Assembly (NCBI GenBank): GCA_004560305.1
Contig: SFVI01000004.1
Span: forward strand, 1 to 64,000
Length of the DNA: 64,000 bases
Reading direction: 5' to 3'
Source: a bacterium
GTDB lineage: Bacteria > Bacillota > Clostridia > Oscillospirales > Oscillospiraceae
A program made the translations under genes and the position numbers. Under the pieces are notes generated by a model that saw only the letters and a program-made list of their open reading frames with translations, ran no database searches and was not told the origin of the DNA. Position 1 is the first letter of the stretch; every line of letters starts with the position of its first letter. This document shows, in pieces, positions 49,466 to 58,044 of this stretch.

Positions 49466-49945
49466 GTGAACATCAGAGCCTTTGCACCGGCGGATATCGA
49501 CGCCGCCAACCGGGTATGGAATGAAGTGGTGGAAGCCGGGGTGGCTTTCCCCCAGCTGGAGAAGCTGGACCGGGAGAGCGGCCTGGAATTTTTTCAATCC
49601 CAGAGCTTTACCTGCGTCTGCGAGGAGGACGGGGAGATCCTGGGCCTTTACATCCTACACCCCAACAATGTGGGCCGCTGCGGCCATATCTGCAACGCCA
49701 GCTACGCCGTTGCCTCCCGGGCCAGAGGCCGGGGCCTGGGGGAGGCCCTGGTGCGCCACTGCCTGGACAAGGCCAAAGAACTGGGCTTTGGGATCTTGCA
49801 GTTCAACGCCGTGGTCAGCAGCAACACCCCGGCCCTGAATCTCTACCGCAAGCTGGGCTTCACCCAGCTGGGCACCATTCCCGGCGGCTTTCTCATGAAG
49901 GACGGAAGCTATCAGGATATTATCCCCCACTACAAGAAACTCTGA
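49466..49945 (+). CDS. GNAT family N-acetyltransferase
   Basis: This protein of about 159 residues has a GNAT fold: VNIRAFAPADIDAANRVWNE, the acetyl-CoA loop RARGRGLGEALVRHCLDKAK and the C-terminal NTPALNLYRKLGFTQLGT. Relatives acetylate amino groups of small molecules or proteins; the target is unknown. GTG 49466 is preferred because TGGAG lies about 8 bases upstream, whereas ATG 49460 is only one base from that site. It lies between the lectin receptor gene and a serine hydrolase gene on the same strand. Confidence 0.9.
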   Translation: MNIRAFAPADIDAANRVWNEVVEAGVAFPQLEKLDRESGLEFFQSQSFTCVCEEDGEILGLYILHPNNVGRCGHICNASYAVASRARGRGLGEALVRHCLDKAKELGFGILQFNAVVSSNTPALNLYRKLGFTQLGTIPGGFLMKDGSYQDIIPHYKKL

Positions 49946-49982
49946 TAAACGCAAGACATCAAGCAGAAAAGGATGGTGTGAT

Positions 49983-51338
49983 ATGCGCAAAACCTACAGG
50001 CTCTTGGCGTGCCTGCTGCTCTGCGCCCTGCTGCTGCCCGGCAGCCTGGCCTGGGCCACCGGGGACAGTGCTGACCCCGGCAGCGACACAGAAACATCTC
50101 TGGCCAGCCCCACAGACCCCAACAGCATCATTGACAGCACCGTCCTCAACTCCAAGATCCAGAAGGTCCTGGATGAGCAGAGCATTGACCCCAAGCAGAT
50201 CAGCGTGGGCTACTATTACTCCGCCACCGGGGACAGCTGGTACTTTAACGGCGATAAATGGTTCTATCCTGCCAGCATGTACAAGGTGCCACTGGTGATG
50301 CTGCTGGCGGAGAAGGTATATAATGGGGAGCTGAGCCAGGACAGCCAGGTCTATGACGGCGTCGTGGCCGACATTGAGGAGCACATCCTCACCTATTCCA
50401 ACAACGACTGGGCCCATGCCATCCGCAAGTATCTGGGCGGGGACGACAAATGGCGGGAGGACGCCAAAAAATACGCCCAGCTGAAGGAAGAAGATTACGA
50501 CCCGGACTACCTGGACTATTGCTATTTCAGCAACCGCTACATGACCCAGGTCATGACCACCCTGTACACCCAGAGAGAGCGCTTCCCCAACGTGGTGGAG
50601 TGCCTCCTGAATGCCCAGCCGGAGGGCTATTACCGGCAGACCCTGGGGGAGCAGTATGAGATCGCCCAGAAATACGGCAGCTTTGAGGACAGCCGGGGCG
50701 TGAAGTTCAACCACTGCACCGCCATTATCTACACCCCCAACCCCATTGTGGTTACGGTGATGACCAGCAATGTGAGACGGTATGAGACGGTCATTGCCCA
50801 GATCGGTAAGATCCTGGCAGACTACAGCCTCCAGCTGGACCCCCAGGTGGAGAGTCACAAGCAGGCCCTGGAGCAGGCGGCTCTGGAGGAAGAGCAGCGC
50901 CGGCAGGAGGAAGAAGCGGAGGCCCAGCGCCAGCGGGAGGAACAGCAGCGCCTGGCTCAGGAGGCCGAAGCCCAGCGTCAGGCCCAGGCAAAGAAGGATG
51001 CTGCCGCCCAGAAACGGAAAGAGATTACAAGCTACGCCGTGAAGATCGCTGCGGCCCTGGCGGTGCTGGCGGTACTGGTGCTGCTGGTACTGTTCCAGCT
51101 GCGGCGTCTCCGGGCCCAGCGGGAGGAAGACCGCCGGTATCAGGCGCAGCGCCGCCGCTATGATTCCGACGCCTATGACGACGCACCCTACGACGAGCCT
51201 TACGAGGAAGCCTATGAGGAGCGGCCCCCTGTCCGCAGGGTCTCCCGCTATGAGGAGCCGGAGCGCCGCAGCCAGCGCGCCCCTGAGCGCCGGGGCAGGC
51301 AGTCCGGCCGCCGCGGGGACTATACACCCAAACACTGA
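49983..51338 (+). CDS. Exported serine hydrolase (beta-lactamase-like) with membrane anchor and basic cytoplasmic tail
   Basis: This 451-residue protein has a signal peptide (about 1-26), then a class A beta-lactamase-like domain (about 50-285) with SxxK as Ser98-Met-Tyr-Lys101 in FYPASMYKVPLVM and an SxN-like Ser139 (TYSNNDWAH). No canonical KTG is found; HCTAIIY occupies that area. A Glu/Gln/Arg-rich coiled coil (about 295-350), a membrane helix (IAAALAVLAVLVLLVLFQLR) and a tail rich in Arg, Tyr and Asp follow. True beta-lactamases lack the last three parts, so a cell-wall or signalling role is more likely. It is preceded by a GNAT gene and followed, 15 bases on, by an orphan binding lipoprotein. 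Confidence 0.85.
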   Translation: MRKTYRLLACLLLCALLLPGSLAWATGDSADPGSDTETSLASPTDPNSIIDSTVLNSKIQKVLDEQSIDPKQISVGYYYSATGDSWYFNGDKWFYPASMYKVPLVMLLAEKVYNGELSQDSQVYDGVVADIEEHILTYSNNDWAHAIRKYLGGDDKWREDAKKYAQLKEEDYDPDYLDYCYFSNRYMTQVMTTLYTQRERFPNVVECLLNAQPEGYYRQTLGEQYEIAQKYGSFEDSRGVKFNHCTAIIYTPNPIVVTVMTSNVRRYETVIAQIGKILADYSLQLDPQVESHKQALEQAALEEEQRRQEEEAEAQRQREEQQRLAQEAEAQRQAQAKKDAAAQKRKEITSYAVKIAAALAVLAVLVLLVLFQLRRLRAQREEDRRYQAQRRRYDSDAYDDAPYDEPYEEAYEERPPVRRVSRYEEPERRSQRAPERRGRQSGRRGDYTPKH

Positions 51339-51353
51339 AGCAAAGAGGTAAGC

Positions 51354-52157
51354 ATGAAGAGATTCCTGTGTGTGCTGCTGGTGCTGTGCCTGGTTCTGGG
51401 GCTCAGCGCCTGCGGCGGATTCAAATACGGCGTTAAGGAAGTCCAGGTGCTGATGGAGCAGGACTACTCCCTGGCCTTCCGCAACAACGACCCGGTCTAC
51501 CTGTATGTGACCGCCGCCATCAGTGTTCTGGCTGCCCAGGGCAAGGTGGATGAACTGAGCCTGAAATGGCTGGGCAGCGCCGACGCCATCAAGTTTGCCA
51601 AGCAGGCCGACGCGCTGGACGCCCTGCCCCCGGCAGAGAAGCGGGTGTTCACCGTGGGCATGGACATCAACTCCTTCCCCCTGGCCTACATCTCCAACGG
51701 CGAGTTCTGGGGTCTGGACGCGGAGCTGGCCCGGGCTGTGGCCGCCCTGCTGGGTTGGGAGCTGAAGTTCCAGGAGATCGAGAAGGAGAACGTGTATATT
51801 GAGCTGTCCTCCGGCAATATCGACTGCGCCTGGGGCGGCGTGGCCCTGGACCCGGCAGAGGTGGAGGCGGGGAAGTATACCCAGTACGGCCCCTATATCC
51901 ATAACGACATCGTTGTCGCCACCCGCAACGGCTCCGCTGTGTGGAACAAGCTGCGGCTCAACGGGCGGAAAATGGTGATGAGCTCCACCCCCGAATCCAT
52001 GGAGGCCCTGAACACCGACGAGCGGCTCTCCAAGCGCCTGGGCCAGATCACCCGCCTGGCCGGCGGCACCACCCAGTGCTTTGAGTATCTCTACGCCGGC
52101 AAGTGCGACGTGGTGCTCACCGACAGCACCGCCGTCATGTATTTCAACTGCCATTAA
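51354..52157 (+). CDS. Orphan family 3 substrate-binding lipoprotein
   Basis: This 267-residue protein has a lipoprotein signal (MKRFLCVLLVLCLVLGLSAC, lipobox Cys at 20). About 75 residues follow that are not part of the usual fold (VLMEQDYSLAFRNNDPVYLY, AAISVLAAQGKVDEL). Then a reduced SBP family 3 domain begins at VFTVGMDINSFPLAYISNGE, with WGLDAELARAVAALLGWELK and NIDCAWGGVALDPAE. No permease or ATPase gene is adjacent, so it may bind an amino acid as a sensor or serve a transporter encoded elsewhere. It is 15 bases after the serine hydrolase gene. Confidence 0.85.
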   Translation: MKRFLCVLLVLCLVLGLSACGGFKYGVKEVQVLMEQDYSLAFRNNDPVYLYVTAAISVLAAQGKVDELSLKWLGSADAIKFAKQADALDALPPAEKRVFTVGMDINSFPLAYISNGEFWGLDAELARAVAALLGWELKFQEIEKENVYIELSSGNIDCAWGGVALDPAEVEAGKYTQYGPYIHNDIVVATRNGSAVWNKLRLNGRKMVMSSTPESMEALNTDERLSKRLGQITRLAGGTTQCFEYLYAGKCDVVLTDSTAVMYFNCH

Positions 52158-52161
52158 AAAA

Positions 52162-52200
52162 CAAAAAAGAAGGAGGCACAGTGTGTCTCCTTCTTTTTTG
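52162..52200. terminator. Bidirectional terminator between convergent genes
   Basis: CAAAAAAGAAGGAG pairs with CTCCTTCTTTTTTG, with a mixed inner CACA/TGTG stem. It serves the lipoprotein gene on the left and the DUF2804 gene on the right, whose stop is at 52201. Confidence 0.9.
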
Positions 52201-53226
52201 TTACCACTTGTTTTCCACTTTTTCCGCGAAGCCGGGGAAGTCCTTCACCTGGATGACCCTCCCATCGTCCAGCACGGCCTTGCCGGTGAAGCGGCCGAAA
52301 ACCTGGTGCTGGTCGGATTTAATGAGCTTCACGTCGGTGCAGGACGCCCGGTCCAGCACCGGGACAAAGCCCATTTCGAAGCGGCCGTCATCGGAGCTGA
52401 AAGTCCAGGGGGCCATGAAATCCTTCTCCCCGCCGGGGATATGGAACTGCACCTGGCTCAGTTTATGGGCCTTGCCGTTATAAAACAGCATATTCTCGCT
52501 GGCGGCGGCGGTATTGCCAAAGCCGTAGCCGATGTTCCAGCCGAAGGGAACCCCATCCACCTGATAGGAGGCGCTGCCCCAGTACCAGGTGTTGTGATAG
52601 GTCCATACGCCACGGCCCCAGTCCAGCACGGCGAAGCTGTCCGCCGGGTCAAAGACATAGTCCCGCCCGTCATAGCTCACCTGGCCCCTGGCTCGTATAC
52701 AGTTGATCTTCTGGTTGAAGTAGAAGTGCCCCGGCTTGTCAAAGGGGGTGCAGATCACCATGCTGTCCTCCGGCCCGTCAAACAGCTCCACCCTGGCATA
52801 GAGGGAGCCGGCCGGACCGAAGTTTTTCATCCGGGCGATCAGAATCCGCTTGCCGTCCCCCTTGTTGATAAAGCGGATGGAGTGGTTTTTCCCGGCGTGG
52901 AATACGTCGCCCACGGCGGAGGTCTCCGGCATGTTCAGCTTACCCAGGGGCATGAAGCTCATGGGGCTGTTGGTATGCTCCCAGCCCTCCTCAAAGTTCA
53001 GCAGGGAGATGGAGTCCAGCCCCATATAGCCGTTGTCGTCCACGGTCAGGGCCAGGGCAAAGCGGCCGTTATTGATCAGGTAATAGTCCCACTCCTTAAT
53101 GCGCAGCTTGGAGGCTTTGATGTCCGCCCGGCGGTACCGGGGCAGCAGCTTTCTGGCAAAGCCCGGCTCCGTCAGGTTCCCCTGGCTGTCCAGCAGGGGG
53201 ATGGCGCGGGTGATCTCATGCTGCAT
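52201..53226 (-). CDS. DUF2804 family protein
   Basis: This 341-residue protein matches DUF2804 throughout: HEITRAIPLLDSQGNLTEPG at the N-terminus, RRADIKASKLRIKEWDYYLI, then FAVLDWGRGVWTYHNTWYWG and GFNWNIGYGFGNT-like stretches. The fold is probably a beta-rich two-lobe structure like hydroxyneurosporene synthase-type proteins; biochemical function is unknown. It lies three bases after the DnaC-like gene in the same direction, which suggests transcription together, although a functional link is not evident. Confidence 0.88.
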   Translation of the reverse strand: MQHEITRAIPLLDSQGNLTEPGFARKLLPRYRRADIKASKLRIKEWDYYLINNGRFALALTVDDNGYMGLDSISLLNFEEGWEHTNSPMSFMPLGKLNMPETSAVGDVFHAGKNHSIRFINKGDGKRILIARMKNFGPAGSLYARVELFDGPEDSMVICTPFDKPGHFYFNQKINCIRARGQVSYDGRDYVFDPADSFAVLDWGRGVWTYHNTWYWGSASYQVDGVPFGWNIGYGFGNTAAASENMLFYNGKAHKLSQVQFHIPGGEKDFMAPWTFSSDDGRFEMGFVPVLDRASCTDVKLIKSDQHQVFGRFTGKAVLDDGRVIQVKDFPGFAEKVENKW

Positions 53227-53229
53227 GGT

Positions 53230-54228
53230 TCAGATTCCTTTCCGCATGCGGCGGATGTCTCTCCCCACGAAGGGCAGGGCCGTAAACTCCCCGGCGATGC
53301 GGGAATAGATCTGGGCCGTGTACCGCCGCTGCAATTCCTCGTCATTCAGGTTGGTGCTGATAATGGTTTTCTTGCCGTTTACAAGGCGGGTGTTGATCAG
53401 GGTATAAAGGGCGCTCTGGGCCATGGGGGTGCTCATCTCGGTGCCCAGATCGTCCAGAATCATCAGGTCGCATTCCTGCATCCGTTTGGTGCGCACTGCC
53501 GCGGCCTCCCCCTCCTCCGTATCCCGGGAGAACTTGGCCCGCTCAAAGCAGTCCAGCGCGGCGGAAGCGGACTCATAACAGACGGAGCAGCCCTTATCCG
53601 CCACCACCCGGGCGATGCAGGCGGAGAGATAGGTCTTGCCCAGGCCGGTGCCCCCCTGCAGCAGCAGGTTGGGAGAGGCGGGGGAGAAGTTCTCCGCAAA
53701 GCGCTTGCAAGCGGTGTAAACCAGCTCCATGGTCTCCCGGGGCACCACATGCTTCACCGGGTCCAGCTCCGCCGGGTACAGGCTCAGGTCAAATTTCTCA
53801 AAGCGTTCATCCCCCCGGCGCATCAGAGTGCCCAGCTCTTTGGTCAGCTCCTGATTGTACAGCCGGTCCAGGCAGCGGCAGACCCCGCCCTCATACAGCC
53901 CGGTGTCCCTGCACAGGGGGCAGGAATAGATGTCATCCAGATAGTCCGCGCCGAAGCCGGCCTCTGTCAGCAGCTCTGCCCGGCGCATCTGCAGCTCCAG
54001 GTTCCGCTCCTTCAGCTCCCCGATTCGCTCCGCCAGATCATGCCGGCGGCTGATGGTCAGGCGCACCAGCTCAGTCATCTGGCTGCGCAGGGCATTGTCG
54101 ATCCGCTCCAGCTCCGGCAGCCGGGCGTAGACCAGACCCCTGCGGCGCTGCTGCTCCGCCTGGTTGGCGGCGCGGATGTTATCCAATTGGTTTCTGGCCT
54201 TGGCCAGCAGCTTCCCGTCGTATGCCAT
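53230..54228 (-). CDS. DnaC/DnaI-like helicase loader ATPase
   Basis: This 332-residue AAA+ protein of the DnaC/IstB family has an N-terminal helical part and zinc-like Cys set (CPLCRDTGLYEGGVCRCLDRL). Walker A is LLLQGGTGLGKTYLSACIAR near 180, Walker B is CDLMILDDLGTEM, and sensor ISTNLNDEELQRRY follows. It probably loads the replicative helicase. ATG 54228 with AAGGGG upstream is chosen over GTG 54237. It follows a DnaD-like gene after 12 bases, giving the Firmicute primosome pair. Confidence 0.93.
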   Translation of the reverse strand: MAYDGKLLAKARNQLDNIRAANQAEQQRRRGLVYARLPELERIDNALRSQMTELVRLTISRRHDLAERIGELKERNLELQMRRAELLTEAGFGADYLDDIYSCPLCRDTGLYEGGVCRCLDRLYNQELTKELGTLMRRGDERFEKFDLSLYPAELDPVKHVVPRETMELVYTACKRFAENFSPASPNLLLQGGTGLGKTYLSACIARVVADKGCSVCYESASAALDCFERAKFSRDTEEGEAAAVRTKRMQECDLMILDDLGTEMSTPMAQSALYTLINTRLVNGKKTIISTNLNDEELQRRYTAQIYSRIAGEFTALPFVGRDIRRMRKGI

Positions 54229-54240
54229 TGCCGCCACCCC

Positions 54241-55146
54241 TTACATAGTATTCATGATGGATTTCAGTTTATCCATATCGATGGCTTTTTCCCCGGTCTT
54301 GGCCGGCGGCGGGGCACTCCTGCGGCGGCCGTCCTTTTCCTGGACCTCTGCCGGGGTATGGATGCCCTTTTCGTGCCAGCTCAGCAGGATCTTGTTCATG
54401 TAGCTCCATTTCAGCGCGCCGGTGTTGGTCACCGTCCGGTCATAGGCGATGGCGAGGCAGTCCTCCCCAAAGCCCATGTCCAGCCAGGAGGCAATGTATT
54501 TCCCCTCCGTGGCCGTCAGCTCCCGGCCCTGAATATTCAGCGCCGCCTTGGCCCGGCCGATATCCGCCTGCCGTTCCCGGCTTTGGCGGATGTATTCCTC
54601 CGCCTGTTCCAGGCTCAAAATCTCCCGGTTGGCCCAGACATAGGCCTCCTTCTCAATATAGCGCATGGAGGGCCGCCGGCTTTTGGAGGTGCTGACGCAG
54701 TGGTTCAGCAGCATCAGGATCACCTCCGGCGGCAGGGCCAGATAGTCGTAAATGCCGAAAAGCCGTTTCAGATCGCTGCTGCTGAGCACATGGCCCAGCA
54801 CTTTCTGGGCCTCCTGCACCACGGCGGCAAAGCCGGCGTCCTCCCTGGAGCGGCGCACCAGGTCCTCCGTCTCGTATTCCGGCAGCTCCTCCGCCGGTTC
54901 CGGGTGGCGGGGCAGCGGTTCCCGCCCCGCTTCTGCCGGGGCGGAACCGTCAGAGATCAGACCCATCCGCTGCAGCTTTTCATAGGCGGCGGAGACCTCC
55001 CCCAGGGTGCGGCAAAGGTCCCTTGCCGCGCTCTCCAGCTCATCGCTGCCGGTGCGCAGCAGGTAGATATAGAGCAGGGCCACGTCCCCATCATGGGCGG
55101 CGAGGAGCTTGTCCGCTGTGAAATTGTCCATGGGGCAGCACTGCAT
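54241..55146 (-). CDS. DnaD/DnaB-type primosome protein
   Basis: This 301-residue protein has two DnaB_2-type helical domains, each ending in a YxxxI..W pattern (YIEKEAYVWANREI near 180 and YMNKILLSWHEKGI near 260). Such proteins remodel the origin and help load the helicase at replication start. ATG 55146 has GAGAGG upstream; the frame starts at 55161. The linker of about residues 60-95 is rich in Pro and Glu. It is the first gene of a leftward dnaD-dnaC-DUF2804 unit, divergent from the U32 gene. Confidence 0.9.
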   Translation of the reverse strand: MQCCPMDNFTADKLLAAHDGDVALLYIYLLRTGSDELESAARDLCRTLGEVSAAYEKLQRMGLISDGSAPAEAGREPLPRHPEPAEELPEYETEDLVRRSREDAGFAAVVQEAQKVLGHVLSSSDLKRLFGIYDYLALPPEVILMLLNHCVSTSKSRRPSMRYIEKEAYVWANREILSLEQAEEYIRQSRERQADIGRAKAALNIQGRELTATEGKYIASWLDMGFGEDCLAIAYDRTVTNTGALKWSYMNKILLSWHEKGIHTPAEVQEKDGRRRSAPPPAKTGEKAIDMDKLKSIMNTM

Positions 55147-55238
55147 TTTGATACCTCTCATATGAAGGCCGGAACCATCGGCAATAGTGAATATACTATA
55201 AATTATTGAAACAGGAGTATTATAACATCAATTTCCGC

Positions 55239-55268
55239 TTGTCGCAATAGGCTTATGTGTGCTATACT
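55239..55268 (+). promoter_or_regulatory. Predicted promoter of the U32-maf-mre operon
   Basis: TTGTCG (55239-55244), 18 bases, TATACT (55263-55268). A dyad ATGCTAGTATCAT (about 55269-55282) follows. Confidence 0.5.
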
Positions 55269-55353
55269 ATGCTAGTATCATAGCGAGAATAAGCGAAAAA
55301 TGGCCGAGAGGCGGCGGATGGCCGGTTCCTCTTGGCTTAGGAGAGATCGAACA

Positions 55354-57438
55354 ATGCTGGAACTGCTTTCTCCCGCCGGTTCGCCGGAGGCGGTGATCGC
55401 CGCCGTGCAGAACGGGGCGGACGCGATATATATGGGTCTGGGGGACTTCAACGCCCGCCGGGGCGCCAAGAACTTCAGTGAGGAAGATTTTGAAAAGGCC
55501 ATGGGCTATTGCCGCATCCGGGGCTGCAAGGTCTATGTGGCGCTGAACACCCTGGTGGCAGACCGGGAGATGGAGTCTGCCGTGGCCGCCGCCCGGCTGG
55601 CCTCCCGCTGCGGGGCGGACGGCGTCATCGTGCAGGATCTGGGCCTGGTGCGGGCCATCCGGCAGGCGCTGCCGGATCTGCCCATCCATGCCAGCACCCA
55701 GATGAGCATACATAACCTGGCCGGGGTGGAGGCCGCCGCCGAAATGGGCCTGACCCGGGCGGTACTGGCCCGGGAGCTGAGCTTCGAGCAGATCAGGTTC
55801 ATCACCCAGCACGCCTCCATTGAGACGGAGGTTTTCGTCCACGGCGCCCTCTGCTTCTGCCACTCCGGCCAATGCTATATGTCCAGCCTCATCGGCCGCC
55901 GCAGCGGCAACCGGGGCATGTGCGCCCAGCCCTGCCGCATGCAGTACAGCCTGGGGGGCCGGATGGATGACTACCCCATGTCTCTCAAGGACAACTGCCT
56001 GGTGGACCGGCTGCAGGAGCTGGAGGAGGCGGGGGTGGCCTGCGTGAAGATCGAGGGACGCATGAAACGGCCGGAGTATACCGCCATCGTCACCAAAATC
56101 TATTCCAAGGCCATCAAGGAACAGCGTCAGCCCACCCAGGAGGAGATGATCTCCCTGGAAAAGGCCTTTTCCCGCCAGGGCTTTACCCAGGGCTATTACA
56201 CCGGGGACAAGCAGGATATGTTCGGCACCCGTCAGGAGCAGGACAAGGATTCGGAGAAAATGTTCACCCTGGCCCGCCGGGCCTACGCCGAGGGAGAGCT
56301 GCGCCGGGTCCCCGTACATTTTTACACCGTGGCCGAGAAGGGACAGCCCATCAGCGGCATTGCCTTTGATGACGACGGCAACAAGGCCGTAGCCTACGGC
56401 GCAGTGCCGGAGCGGGCCAAGGGCCAGGGGCTTACCGACGCCTATCTGACAGAACAGATGTTCAAAACCGGCGGTACCCCCTACAACGTGGTGGAGAACA
56501 AGGCCAAGGCCCAGCCGGGGCTGTACCTCCCCGCTGCCGAGATCAATGAGCTGCGGCGCAAGCTGGTGTCCGCCCTCAGCGAGAAGCGGGCCGTCCCGCC
56601 CCAGCGGCGGGAGCTGGCCATGCCCCAGAAACCCCAGAATAAAGCCGTGGTCACCGATCCGGCCATGATCTTCCAGGTGCTGACGGAGGATCAGCTGAGC
56701 CCGGAGCTGGCAGCGCTGAAGCCCAAATATATCTATGTTCCCCTGATGGTGATGGCGGACCATTTTGACAAGCTGGCCCCCTTCATCCAGAATGGCGCCG
56801 TGCCGGTGGCGGTGCTGCCCCGGATCATTACCGATAACGAGATCAAGGCCGTTTACAACGCCCTGACCAAGGTCTTTGACCTGGGGGTCAATGAGGCGCT
56901 GGTGGGCAACCTGGGCCACGCCATGCTGGCCCGCCAGGCGGGGATGAAGCTGCGGGGCGACTTTGGCCTGAACTGTTTCAACTCCCTCACCCTGGAAACG
57001 TTGAGCCAGGCTGGCTTTGTCTCCGCCACCGCCTCCTTTGAGCTGCGGCTTGCCCAGATCAAGGACCTGGCCAAGCCCCTGGATACAGAGATGATCATCT
57101 ACGGCCGCCTGCCGCTGATGGTCTCCGACCAGTGCATCATCCGTCACAGCGCCGGCCGCTGCAACTGCCAGACCCCCGCCCAGATGTCCGACCGGATGGG
57201 CTCTGTGTTCCCGGTGGTGAAGGAGTTCGGCTGCCGCAACGTGGTCTACAACGCCCACAAGCTCTACCTGGCCGACAAGAAGGAGGATCTGTTCTCCGCC
57301 GGCCTGTGGGGACTGCGGATGGTGTTCACCACCGAGAGCGCACGGGAGTGTGTGGAGGTGGTGCGGGGCCACATGGGTCTCAGCGATTACAAGCCCAACG
57401 TGCTGACCCGGGGCCTCTATTACCGGGGCGTGGACTGA
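55354..57438 (+). CDS. U32 family peptidase (RlhA/YhbU-like)
   Basis: This 694-residue protein starts MLELLSPAGSPEAVIAAVQN, typical of U32. It has the signature HGALCFCHSGQCYMSSLIG with RRSGNRGMCAQPCR and a long C-terminal part (DUF3656-like) with further Cys (HSAGRCNCQTPAQM). Escherichia coli RlhA of this family hydroxylates 23S rRNA, and others are linked to collagen breakdown or tRNA modification, so the exact role is open. AGGAGAG lies before ATG 55354; the frame from 55300 is not used. It begins a run with maf, mreC, mreD and pbp2. Confidence 0.92.
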   Translation: MLELLSPAGSPEAVIAAVQNGADAIYMGLGDFNARRGAKNFSEEDFEKAMGYCRIRGCKVYVALNTLVADREMESAVAAARLASRCGADGVIVQDLGLVRAIRQALPDLPIHASTQMSIHNLAGVEAAAEMGLTRAVLARELSFEQIRFITQHASIETEVFVHGALCFCHSGQCYMSSLIGRRSGNRGMCAQPCRMQYSLGGRMDDYPMSLKDNCLVDRLQELEEAGVACVKIEGRMKRPEYTAIVTKIYSKAIKEQRQPTQEEMISLEKAFSRQGFTQGYYTGDKQDMFGTRQEQDKDSEKMFTLARRAYAEGELRRVPVHFYTVAEKGQPISGIAFDDDGNKAVAYGAVPERAKGQGLTDAYLTEQMFKTGGTPYNVVENKAKAQPGLYLPAAEINELRRKLVSALSEKRAVPPQRRELAMPQKPQNKAVVTDPAMIFQVLTEDQLSPELAALKPKYIYVPLMVMADHFDKLAPFIQNGAVPVAVLPRIITDNEIKAVYNALTKVFDLGVNEALVGNLGHAMLARQAGMKLRGDFGLNCFNSLTLETLSQAGFVSATASFELRLAQIKDLAKPLDTEMIIYGRLPLMVSDQCIIRHSAGRCNCQTPAQMSDRMGSVFPVVKEFGCRNVVYNAHKLYLADKKEDLFSAGLWGLRMVFTTESARECVEVVRGHMGLSDYKPNVLTRGLYYRGVD

Positions 57439-57471
57439 AAATAAGCAAGAGAACAACGAGGAAAAAGCGCA

Positions 57472-58044
57472 ATGAACATGATCCTGGCCTCCGGCTCTCC
57501 CCGCCGCAAGGAACTTTTGGAGATGCTTGGAGTCAAAAATATGAAGATCATCCCCGCCAAAGGGGAGGAAAAAGCCCCGGAGGGGCTGGAGCCGGGGGAG
57601 CTGGTGAAATGCCTTGCCTCTGCCAAGGGCAGGGAAGTGGCCGCCCTCTGCCCCCCGGAAGATGTGGTCATCGCGGCGGACACCATTGTCTGGCATGAGG
57701 GAAGGGTCTATGGCAAGCCCCATTCCCGGCAGCAGGCGGTGGAGATGCTCCGCAGCCTTTCCGGCAGGGCCCACCAGGTCTACACCGGGGTGTCGGTGAT
57801 CCATGAGGGCAGGGAGCTGCTGGAATATGAGATGAGCCGGGTCAGCTTCCGCTCCCTCAGCGAGGAGGAGATCCAGCGCTATGTGGACACCGGCGAGCCC
57901 ATGGATAAGGCTGGGGCCTACGGCGCCCAGGGCAAGGCCGCCCTTTTTGTCCGGGGCATCGAAGGGGACTTTTTTAACGTGATGGGTCTGCCCCTGTGCA
58001 GACTTGGTGAAATGCTGAAAGAGCAGGGAGTTGGACTTCTTTGA
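57472..58044 (+). CDS. maf: Maf family nucleotide pyrophosphatase
   Basis: This 190-residue housecleaning pyrophosphatase acts on non-canonical or pyrimidine nucleotides. ILASGSPRRKELLEML, VVIAADTIVW and FRSLSEEEIQRYVDTGEPMDKAGAYGAQGKAALFV are typical. maf next to mreCD is a conserved order in Firmicutes. The stop codon overlaps the mreC TTG start. Confidence 0.96.
   Translation: MNMILASGSPRRKELLEMLGVKNMKIIPAKGEEKAPEGLEPGELVKCLASAKGREVAALCPPEDVVIAADTIVWHEGRVYGKPHSRQQAVEMLRSLSGRAHQVYTGVSVIHEGRELLEYEMSRVSFRSLSEEEIQRYVDTGEPMDKAGAYGAQGKAALFVRGIEGDFFNVMGLPLCRLGEMLKEQGVGLL

Noticed and set aside
52081..55209. A 1042-codon plus-strand frame across DUF2804, dnaC-like and dnaD-like genes
   Set aside because: It is the complement of three well-supported leftward genes and has the same Gln/His/Gly-rich shadow composition.
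55267..57804. An 845-codon minus-strand frame opposite the U32 peptidase gene
   Set aside because: It is a GC-driven shadow. The plus-strand gene has U32 motifs and a ribosome binding site.
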